Below the pieces are notes generated by a model. It did no database searches. It saw only the letters and a list, made by a program, of their open reading frames with translations, and was not told the origin of the DNA. Below, piece after piece: positions 1-5,301 of a DNA stretch of 5,301 nt (position 1 is its first letter; every line of letters begins with the position of its first letter). A program made the translations under genes and the position numbers. Location of the stretch: positions 1 through 5,301 of the forward strand of contig JAEYUU010000365.1 of assembly GCA_023429545.1 (NCBI GenBank), in the 5' to 3' direction. The stretch is from Verrucomicrobiota bacterium. GTDB taxonomy: Bacteria > Verrucomicrobiota > Verrucomicrobiia > Verrucomicrobiales > Verrucomicrobiaceae.

Positions 1-54
1 GATCAAGGACATCCACCTTGGGCACGAACCCACTCACTGACACCTGCCATCAAC

Positions 55-615
55 ATGAACTCCCAGCCGATCATGAAGAGAATCTCCGTTGTCTCCCGGT
101 GCATCCGGTTCCTCGTCACGGTCATGACCGGATGCTCCATTTCCCTATGGGCTGTGGATTTGGGCTATTTCCCCAGCCACGATCTCAAGCAGGTGAAGAC
201 TCTTGTCACCGTGGACCCGACCGTCACTGTCGATGGCAATGGATCCCTCAAGGTCCACGCGATCCACAATGCCCAGACAACCATCGCCGATCAGAAGGAC
301 CTTCGAGTGGAGCACGGAGAAACACTCTGGTGCATCCTCAAGGTGAAATGCGAAGCTGTGGCGCAGCGGGCCTACCTCGAGATGTGGTGCGAAATCGGAG
401 AAGGCAAACGCGCCTTTTCCAAGGGACCCGATCAAACTCTCCAAGGTGACTCTGACTGGAAGGAAATTCGCCTGCCCATGATGGTCACGGGAGACTTCCC
501 GGTGAACCGGGCTCTTGTAAATATCGTCATCGAAGGGCCGGGTACCGTTTGGGTGGACCAGATCACCTTTGAAAAGACCAAGGGGCTTTCTCCAATCTAC
601 CGACCAAAATCTTGA
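55..615 (+). CDS. Exported jelly-roll-like protein of unknown function (possible lipoprotein)
   Basis: This encodes a 186-residue protein that I cannot assign to a named family. The N-terminus looks like an export signal: basic residues (MKR at 7-9, R15, R18) followed by a hydrophobic stretch at about 19-33. Cleavage could follow A33 (SLWA). Alternatively, MTGC at 24-27 is an imperfect lipobox, which would make it a lipoprotein anchored at C27. The rest is beta-rich, with no membrane segment or catalytic motif. The order of a GNGSLKV strand, a WKEIRLPM strand and a closing GTVWVDQITFEK strand resembles galactose-binding-like or carbohydrate-binding jelly-roll domains, so binding of a sugar or polymer outside the cytoplasm is a guess from fold resemblance. 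The start is uncertain: ATG 55 and ATG 73 both fit, neither has a clear Shine-Dalgarno sequence, and the frame is open to the window edge. ATG 73 gives the more typical signal peptide. The sigma factor gene follows about 32 bases later. Confidence 0.72.
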   Translation: MNSQPIMKRISVVSRCIRFLVTVMTGCSISLWAVDLGYFPSHDLKQVKTLVTVDPTVTVDGNGSLKVHAIHNAQTTIADQKDLRVEHGETLWCILKVKCEAVAQRAYLEMWCEIGEGKRAFSKGPDQTLQGDSDWKEIRLPMMVTGDFPVNRALVNIVIEGPGTVWVDQITFEKTKGLSPIYRPKS

Positions 616-647
616 TCGCGGGACCTAGATTCCGCCATGCTGCATCT

Positions 648-1388
648 ATGGCTCATAACTTCGCCGAGACCCGCTGGACCCTGGTGCAGCGTGCCCAGGG
701 ACACTCGGAGGATGCCGGAGTGGCAATCAGCGAATTGTGTGAGGCGTATTATACCCCAGTACACCGTTTTGTGCTTGGCTGGTGCCGGGATTCAGAGGAC
801 GCACGCGATCTGACGCAGGAGTTTTTCGCGAGTTTGCTGGCCAGACCGCGAATCGCGGGGGCCGCTCCCGAGCATGGCAAGTTCCGCTCGTTCCTGCTCG
901 GCGCGGTGAAGCATTTTCTTTGTGACATGCGTGACCGAGCCAATCGCCTGAAGCGTGGCGGGGGTGTTGAGCACGTCACCCTCGATGCTGGAAATGCAGA
1001 TGGTGGGGACGGGGCGCGCGCCAGCGCATTGGAACTGCCGGACCCTAACGCCATGCCACCTGATGCTGAGTTTGATTGCCAATGGGCGCTGCACGTTTTG
1101 GAGCGGGCCTTGGAATCGCTGGAAGCCTCCTTCAGCAGCGAGAGCAAGGCCGCACATTTCGAAGCCCTCAAACCCTGGCTCGTCACCTCAAAGGTTACCG
1201 GAGAAGAGGCAGTGGCCGCCTCACAACTGGGACTGAAAGACAGTGCCCTCCGTGTAGCTGTGCACCGCCTGCGCCAGCGTTTTCGCGATCAACTCCGCCG
1301 TGAAATCGCCCAGACCCTGGCTGCGAGCGCGGATGTGGATATGGAAATGCAGCACCTGCTTGCGGCGCTACGGCAGCGGGGCGCGTAA
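648..1388 (+). CDS. ECF-type RNA polymerase sigma-70 factor
   Basis: This 246-residue cytoplasmic sigma factor should direct RNA polymerase to a specific promoter set; its targets are unknown. It opens with the ETRWTLVQRA motif (7-16) typical of a sigma group abundant in Planctomycetota and Verrucomicrobiota. Region 2 spans about 29-103: YYTPVHRFVLGW, then the polymerase-binding segment SEDARDLTQEFFASLL (49-64), then FRSFLLGAVKHFLCDMRDR, with a basic RLKRGGG end. A linker of about 80 residues follows, with acidic and glycine-rich parts. Region 4 is a helix-turn-helix at about 185-218 (EEAVAASQLGLKDSALRVAVHRLRQRF). The C-terminal tail (about 225-241) matches the usual end of this group, so the gene is complete. 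ATG 648 was preferred over TTG 612, which overlaps the preceding stop codon, because homologues start just before the TRWTLV motif. Members of this group often sit directly upstream of a serine/threonine kinase gene; none is seen here. No anti-sigma factor gene is visible either. Confidence 0.9.
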   Translation: MAHNFAETRWTLVQRAQGHSEDAGVAISELCEAYYTPVHRFVLGWCRDSEDARDLTQEFFASLLARPRIAGAAPEHGKFRSFLLGAVKHFLCDMRDRANRLKRGGGVEHVTLDAGNADGGDGARASALELPDPNAMPPDAEFDCQWALHVLERALESLEASFSSESKAAHFEALKPWLVTSKVTGEEAVAASQLGLKDSALRVAVHRLRQRFRDQLRREIAQTLAASADVDMEMQHLLAALRQRGA

Positions 1389-1406
1389 TTCACAAAGCAC
1401 TTGTCT

Positions 1407-1464
1407 CCCGGTCCATCCGGGGCACTGGATGCGATGTCACCACGCCCGCCTTTTCCGGCGGACG
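1407..1464 (+). other. Two short inverted repeats between the sigma factor gene and mfd
   Basis: The 96-base spacer at 1389-1484 contains two potential hairpins. The first has a perfect 5-bp stem, CCCGG at 1407-1411 with CCGGG at 1417-1421, and a 5-base loop. The second pairs CCGCC at 1446-1450 with GGCGG at 1457-1461 around a 6-base loop. It can extend by CG/CG after one C-A mismatch, giving limits of 1443-1464. The second is followed by GGGTGTTTTG, a poor and slightly displaced T-run. The pair could form a weak terminator for the sigma factor transcript or a structured mfd leader. Short GC stems arise easily by chance in such DNA. If mfd starts at TTG 1401 or ATG 1434 instead of 1485, part of this is coding. 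Confidence 0.25.
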
Positions 1465-1484
1465 GGGTGTTTTGTCGTCTGCGC

Positions 1485-2927
1485 ATGCCGGAAACCGAAC
1501 CATCTCCCACGAGCATCACCGAACACCTGGCTCCCCGCCTGGTGGAGGCGGCGTTTGGAGCGGAGACGTTCTCGGAATTGTGGAAGCAGCTTGGACGGAG
1601 CGGGGCGGTCACGCTGGGCCATGTCTGCCGTGAGGCCTTCGGCTTTGCCACTGCGGTAGCATTGCAGGCCACTGCCCGCCGCCGCACCTGGGTGCTCTGC
1701 CGCGAGGCGCGCACGCAGGAGCAGCTCCACGCGGATCTCCAAGCATGGGGCGCCCCGGCCATGTTCTTCCCACGTGCTCCGCAGCCCGATGGACCCAATG
1801 GCCTGAGCGATCCTGACACCCAGGCGGAACGCATCTCGGTGATAACCCGTTTCACCGAAAATGGTGATGACGAAGCCGCGCGCGCCATCGTGCTCTGCAC
1901 GGACAGCCTGGAGGAGCGGGTGCCCTCGCCCAAGGATCTCGACTCCTCCAAGAAGAAGCTCGAGGCTGGCATGAAACTCGAGGTCGATGCGTTCCTGAAC
2001 GAACTGGAATCCTCCGGCTACGAGCGCGTGCCCACCGTGGCCGAGCGTGGACAATTCGCACGACGCGGCGGGATTGTGGACGTTTTTTCCTGGCAGGGAG
2101 AGGAACCGCTGCGCATCGAGTTCTTCGATGAAGAGATCGAATCGCTGCGTGTCTTCGACATTCACACGCAGGGCTCGGTGCAGCGTTTTGAGCGCGCGCA
2201 GATCCTCATGCAGCAGGTGGATGCCTCCACTGCCACCACGCGGATGGGCAGTTTGTTTTCCAAGGGTGATGCCGTGATCCTCATCGAGCCTGGCGATGCG
2301 GATGCCTCCTTGATTCCAGACAGCGTCAAGAATCGCATCGTCATCACCGCAGGCGCTCCACCTGATGGAGACTCACCCACGGAAGACTACTCCACAGCGA
2401 TCTTTGAGAATCCTCTCGGGATCTTCCAGGCGGGTGACTTCGTGGTGCAGGAGGCGCGACGCATCCAGTTCACGAAGCAGGTGGAGGAATGGCATCGTGA
2501 CAAGTGGCGCGTGGTGATGTTCTTCCACAACGAAGGTGAGCGCGAGCGCTTCGAGGAACTCGTGGGACCTGAGTGGCTGGCGGCGCAGCGCATGGAGCTG
2601 GCTCTCGGCCTGCTGCACCGGGGCTTCACCGTGCCGGCCGCTTCACTCGCGGTGCTGACGGGCGCGGAAATCTTCGGCCGCCATCTGCACACTCGACGCG
2701 TCCGCGGCTCAAAGTTGGATGAGGCGCAGGTCCTCCGTCAGGCGCGGGACCAGATGCGCGACATGAAGGAGGGCGACCTCGTCGTGCACGTGGACTACGG
2801 CGTAGGCAAGTTCTCCGGCATCGAAGTGCGCGAGGGTGCGAAGCGTGAGGAAGTCATGGTCATCCGCTATGCGGATCAGGCGAAGGTCTTCGTTCCGCTG
2901 AGCCAGTCGCATCTCGTCTCCCGTTAA
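1485..2927 (+). CDS. mfd: Transcription-repair coupling factor Mfd, N-terminal part (ends at in-frame stop)
   Basis: This is the first 480 residues of Mfd, the protein that recognises RNA polymerase stalled at DNA damage, removes it and recruits UvrA. Residues 1 to about 250 form the UvrB-like module. Its first half lacks a working Walker A motif, as is usual in Mfd. The hallmark GQFARRGGIVDVF lies around 189-201, followed by PLRIEFFDEEIESLRVFD. A poorly conserved middle region (about 260-410) follows. The RNA polymerase-interacting domain begins with GDLVVHVDYGVGKFSG (430-445) and ends with KVFVPLSQSHLVSR (467-480). Translation then meets TAA at 2925-2927, where family members continue with a tyrosine. 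This piece has no motor domain and could not translocate on DNA alone. ATG 1485 was chosen because the protein looks family-like soon after it; ATG 1434 and TTG 1401 are in frame and cannot be excluded, and none has a strong ribosome site. Mfd identity is very secure; whether this fragment is a functional product is not. Confidence 0.88.
   Translation: MPETEPSPTSITEHLAPRLVEAAFGAETFSELWKQLGRSGAVTLGHVCREAFGFATAVALQATARRRTWVLCREARTQEQLHADLQAWGAPAMFFPRAPQPDGPNGLSDPDTQAERISVITRFTENGDDEAARAIVLCTDSLEERVPSPKDLDSSKKKLEAGMKLEVDAFLNELESSGYERVPTVAERGQFARRGGIVDVFSWQGEEPLRIEFFDEEIESLRVFDIHTQGSVQRFERAQILMQQVDASTATTRMGSLFSKGDAVILIEPGDADASLIPDSVKNRIVITAGAPPDGDSPTEDYSTAIFENPLGIFQAGDFVVQEARRIQFTKQVEEWHRDKWRVVMFFHNEGERERFEELVGPEWLAAQRMELALGLLHRGFTVPAASLAVLTGAEIFGRHLHTRRVRGSKLDEAQVLRQARDQMRDMKEGDLVVHVDYGVGKFSGIEVREGAKREEVMVIRYADQAKVFVPLSQSHLVSR
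2925..2927 (+). other. mfd: In-frame TAA interrupting mfd
   Basis: One TAA separates two open stretches that share a frame and join into one colinear Mfd. Known Mfd proteins carry HLISRY or similar at the end of the polymerase-interacting domain, then a short glycine-rich linker and a conserved KLG segment. Here the sequence reads HLVSR, stop, VGVGGK, then LNKLGDARW. The stop therefore replaces the tyrosine, and a single base change from TAC or TAT explains it. TAA also ends the sigma factor gene and mfd itself in this window, which argues against a general reassignment of TAA. The following base is G, and no obvious readthrough signal was recognised. Confidence 0.9.
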
Positions 2928-4817
2928 GTGGGTGTCGGAGGCAAATCACCGAATCTCAACAAGTTGGGGGACGCACGCTGGGGCAAGACACGAGCCAATG
3001 CCGAGCGCAGTGTGGAGGAGTTCGCCGCGCGCATGCTTTCCACGGCAGCACAGCGGCAGTCGCTCAAGGGTTTCGCGCATCCGCCTGACACGAAGTGGCA
3101 GGTCGAGTTTGAGCAGTCCTTCCTCTTTCGCGAGACTCCGGATCAGATCCGCAGCATCGCGGAGATCAAACGCGACATGGAAATGGAAAAACCCATGGAC
3201 CGCCTGCTGTGCGGGGATGTGGGATTTGGCAAGACGGAGGTGGCGATCCGCGCCGCGTTCAAGGCGGTGATGGGTGGCAAGCAGGTGGCCATTCTCGTGC
3301 CCACCACGGTGCTCGCGCAGCAGCACTGGCACACCTTTCGCGAGCGCATGAGCGACTACCCGGTCACAGTAGAAATGCTCAGCCGCCTGACTCCAAAAAA
3401 GAAGGAGAAGGAAATCCTCGCGGGCATCACGGAAGGCACGGTGGACATCGTGGTGGGCACGCACCGGGTCATCTCACGCGATGTGCGCTTCAAGGATCTC
3501 GGTCTCGCCGTCATTGATGAAGAGCAGCGCTTCGGTGTGAAACACAAGGAACGCTTCAAGGATCTCTTCAAGCTGGTGGATGTGCTCACCCTGAGCGCGA
3601 CTCCCATTCCGCGCACACTCTACCTCGGCCTCATGGGCATGCGTGACATGTCCACGCTGGATACCGCGCCACCCAACCGCATCCCCGTGCAGACCACGGT
3701 GGCCGGATATGACGAGCGTGTGATTCGCGATGCGATCAACGCGGAAATCCAGCGTGGCGGCCAGGTCTTCTTCCTGCACAACCGGGTAATGGACATGGAG
3801 AAGATGAAGGCCAAGCTGGAGGCGCTGTGCTCCGATGCGCGCATCATCGTGGGCCATGGCCAGATGGACGCCGAATTGCTGGAGGACGTGATGCAAACCT
3901 TCGTGAATGGCGATGCGGATGTGCTGCTCTGCACCACCATCATCGAAAGCGGCGTGGACATCCCCAATGCCAATACCATCATCATTGATCGAGCAGATCG
4001 CTTTGGCCTCGCGGATCTGTACCAGCTCCGCGGCCGAGTCGGACGTGGGGGCGAGCGAGCCCATGCCTATCTCATGCTGCCACGCGATCTGATGACCGGC
4101 GGCGACGCCCGGAAGCGGGTCAATGCCATCAAGCAGTACACGGCTCTTGGCAGCGGGTTCAAGATTGCCATGCGCGACCTGGAAATCCGTGGAGCGGGCA
4201 ATTTGCTGGGGACCGAGCAGAGCGGACACATCGTGGCGGTCGGCTTTGACCTGTACTGCCAGATGCTCAAGGGGGCCACCGCCCGCCTCCAAGGCCGCCG
4301 CACACCGCCCCCCATGGAAGTGACCCTGCATGTCGACTTCCTGTGCATGAGCGAGGCCGAGTGGCTGGAAGCCACCGATCCGGAGGCAGCCCCGCGCAAG
4401 CGCGTCACCGCCGCCACGGCTCACCGTCCCGCGGACCGGCAGAAGCTGGTCGCGGACCGGGAGAGGCGCATTCCCGCCTTCATCCCGCAGACCTACATGG
4501 AGGATGCGCGCAGCCGCATCACTGCCTATCGAATGCTCGGTGAAGTGCTCACCCGCAAGGAGTTGGAGACACTCGAGGCCTCTTGGCGCGACCAGTACGG
4601 ACGCCCCCCGGATGCCGTGGACAATCTCCTCGTCTGCGCCGCCATGAAGCTCAGTGCGGCCTCCAAAGGCATCAGCGCCATTGAGATAAAAGATGGAAAA
4701 CTCATGCTCACACGCAAGGGAGGCTACGTGCTGGTTGGAGGCAAGTTTCCCCGTTTGACAGCCCCTGACCCGCCCCTACTATTGCGCGAATCTCTCCACC
4801 TCCTGAGAAGTTTTTAA
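2928..4817 (+). CDS. mfd: Transcription-repair coupling factor Mfd, C-terminal translocase part
   Basis: This holds the ATP-driven double-strand DNA translocase of Mfd, 629 residues if initiated at GTG 2928. Residues 1-80 are the linker and helices that normally join the polymerase-interacting domain to the motor. The RecG-like superfamily 2 motor follows: Walker [10 protein letters not shown] with K102, the DEEQ box at 197-200, SAT at 223-225 in [22 protein letters not shown] from about 335, and QLRGRVGR (366-373) with the arginine finger region. The translocation (TRG) motif [13 protein letters not shown] is at 422-434. The C-terminal TRCF domain covers about 490-610 ([17 protein letters not shown] onward). 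All motor motifs look intact, with no second stop or frameshift. The GTG lies directly after the upstream TAA and has no Shine-Dalgarno sequence, so independent initiation is doubtful; the first in-frame ATG is at 3033, inside the linker helices. Read through, the whole protein would be 1110 residues, close to the 1148 of E. coli Mfd. The surA-like gene starts three bases after its stop. Confidence 0.88.
   Translation: MGVGGKSPNLNKLGDARWGKTRANAERSVEEFAARMLSTAAQRQSLKGFAHPPDTKWQVEFEQSFLFRETPDQIRSIAEIKRDMEMEKPMDRLLCGDVGFGKTEVAIRAAFKAVMGGKQVAILVPTTVLAQQHWHTFRERMSDYPVTVEMLSRLTPKKKEKEILAGITEGTVDIVVGTHRVISRDVRFKDLGLAVIDEEQRFGVKHKERFKDLFKLVDVLTLSATPIPRTLYLGLMGMRDMSTLDTAPPNRIPVQTTVAGYDERVIRDAINAEIQRGGQVFFLHNRVMDMEKMKAKLEALCSDARIIVGHGQMDAELLEDVMQTFVNGDADVLLCTTIIESGVDIPNANTIIIDRADRFGLADLYQLRGRVGRGGERAHAYLMLPRDLMTGGDARKRVNAIKQYTALGSGFKIAMRDLEIRGAGNLLGTEQSGHIVAVGFDLYCQMLKGATARLQGRRTPPPMEVTLHVDFLCMSEAEWLEATDPEAAPRKRVTAATAHRPADRQKLVADRERRIPAFIPQTYMEDARSRITAYRMLGEVLTRKELETLEASWRDQYGRPPDAVDNLLVCAAMKLSAASKGISAIEIKDGKLMLTRKGGYVLVGGKFPRLTAPDPPLLLRESLHLLRSF
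4755..4782 (+). promoter_or_regulatory. Putative sigma70-type promoter for the surA-like gene, inside the mfd 3' end
   Basis: A perfect -35 hexamer TTGACA at 4755-4760 is followed, after 16 bases, by TACTAT at 4777-4782, which matches the -10 consensus at four of six positions, including the first two and last two. Transcription would begin near 4789, leaving a leader of about 30 bases before the ATG at 4821. This fits separate expression of the downstream gene, but the site also encodes the end of Mfd and is predicted from sequence alone. Confidence 0.5.
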
Positions 4818-4820
4818 TCC

Positions 4821-5301
4821 ATGAAGATCAGCCGCCCCATATTGATTGCCGTAACCGCGTTGCTTGTGCACGCCAGCACAAGCTCCAGTTTCGGCGCGAC
4901 CTATGGGATCGCGGCCACGGTGAACGGCAAGGTCATCACCACCTCCGAGGTTCGCGAAGCCGTGCAGATGCAGGAGCAGCTCATCCAGATGACCATCAAG
5001 GACCCCCGCATCGCGGCGGCCCGCTTGGGGGAGTTGCGCGAGAGCGCCCTCTACGCCCTCATCGAGCGCCAGCTCGTGCTGAGCGAGTTCGAGAAGCTCG
5101 GTGGCAGCATCAAGGCCCAGTACGTGGATGACGACATCAACAACATCATCCGGGAAAGCTACAACGGCGACCGCGAAAAATTCCTGCACGACCTGGCCAA
5201 GACCGGCATGACCATCAAGAAATTCCGCGAGCAGCGGGAGAAGATGATGGTGGTCTCTGTGCTGCGCTCCCGTCAGACAGCTAACCTGCCCCCACCCACC
5301 C
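4821..5301 (+). CDS. SurA-type periplasmic chaperone / peptidyl-prolyl isomerase, N-terminal part (cut by window end)
   Basis: The first 160 codons of a gene that runs off the window. The start MKISRPILIAVTALLVHAS is a clear signal peptide, probably cleaved near residues 21-26 (SSSFGA), so the product is exported. After it comes a SurA-like N-terminal domain. It has the ATVNGKVITTSEVREAV opening (about 31-47), in which a strand leads into the first helix. LRESALYALIERQLVLSEFEKLG (about 73-95) follows, with the arginine/glutamine-rich helix typical of the family. Next come VDDDINNIIRES and then FLHDLAKTGMTIKKFREQREKMMVVSVLRSR (about 116-150). The family escorts unfolded outer-membrane proteins through the periplasm. 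The parvulin isomerase domains would lie beyond the window, so isomerase activity cannot be judged. The gene starts three bases after the mfd stop, with only a weak GAGAAG ribosome site at 4805-4810. Co-transcription with mfd is likely, with a possible internal promoter about 40-65 bases upstream. The exact subfamily (SurA or PrsA-like) is not certain. Confidence 0.8.
   Translation, partial: MKISRPILIAVTALLVHASTSSSFGATYGIAATVNGKVITTSEVREAVQMQEQLIQMTIKDPRIAAARLGELRESALYALIERQLVLSEFEKLGGSIKAQYVDDDINNIIRESYNGDREKFLHDLAKTGMTIKKFREQREKMMVVSVLRSRQTANLPPPT

Noticed and set aside
2..40. Open frame reading IKDIHLGHEPTH before a TGA at 38-40, possibly the tail of an upstream gene
   Set aside because: Only 12 codons are visible with no recognisable family; the other two forward frames are also open here, so it cannot be supported.
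1401..1484. Possible remnant of a kinase N-terminus (PADGVFC resembles the end of a zinc-ribbon leader)
   Set aside because: The paired CxxC motifs are missing, the match is only a few residues, and the frame runs straight into mfd; chance resemblance is more likely.
1289..2165. Overlapping reverse-strand frames opposite the sigma factor end and mfd start
   Set aside because: The translations are arginine-, serine- and alanine-rich shadows of secure forward genes with no domain signal.
2925..2927. Genetic code change or programmed recoding with TAA as an amino acid
   Set aside because: TAA terminates the sigma factor gene and mfd in this same window, and no recoding structure was recognised; mutation or error is simpler.
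3486..3566. Perfect 15-base direct repeat CGCTTCAAGGATCTC at 3486-3500 and 3552-3566
   Set aside because: Both copies are in frame and encode RFKDL in a conserved Mfd stretch, so protein sequence and codon preference explain them.
3474..4424. Long reverse-strand open frame (316 codons) across the Mfd motor region
   Set aside because: It is antisense to the invariant helicase motifs of mfd and its translation resembles no family; long antisense frames are common in GC-rich coding DNA.
4779..5189. Reverse-strand open frame of 136 codons at the right end
   Set aside because: The forward strand here encodes a signal peptide plus SurA-like N-terminal domain; the reverse frame mirrors that coding sequence.

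Overview
The window is GC-rich, plus-strand bacterial DNA. It most likely comes from Verrucomicrobiota, or less likely Planctomycetota. That inference rests on two things: the ECF sigma factor, which looks like the type these phyla carry in large numbers, and the wording of the Mfd linker region. No mobile element, CRISPR array, tRNA or rRNA was seen.

Layout, left to right, all on the + strand. (1) 55-615 encodes a small exported protein, possibly a lipoprotein, whose beta-rich body resembles carbohydrate-binding jelly-roll domains. (2) 648-1388 encodes an ECF-type sigma-70 factor; the serine/threonine kinase gene that often follows this type is not present downstream. (3) A 96-base spacer holds two short inverted repeats. 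(4) 1485-4817 encodes the transcription-repair coupling factor Mfd, interrupted by one in-frame TAA at 2925-2927. This gives a 480-residue N-terminal piece (UvrB-like module plus RNA polymerase-interacting domain) and a 629-residue C-terminal piece (the helicase/translocase motor plus C-terminal domain). (5) From 4821 to the window edge lies the 5' part of a gene for a SurA-type periplasmic chaperone/peptidyl-prolyl isomerase. It starts three bases after mfd ends, and a good sigma70-like promoter sits inside the mfd 3' end.

The observation most worth following up is the mfd interruption. The reading frame, domain order and total length (1110 residues if the stop is read as an amino acid) are intact on both sides, and the stop sits where Mfd proteins normally have a tyrosine. 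The likely explanations are a point nonsense mutation or a base-call error. A true two-polypeptide Mfd is less likely but conceivable, because the break falls at a domain boundary and a GTG codon follows directly. I see no convincing evidence for a wholly new system in this window.

Functionally the genes are mixed: a surface or secreted protein, a transcription regulator, DNA repair coupled to stalled RNA polymerase, and outer-membrane protein folding. The close spacing of mfd and surA suggests co-transcription, with an extra internal promoter for surA.
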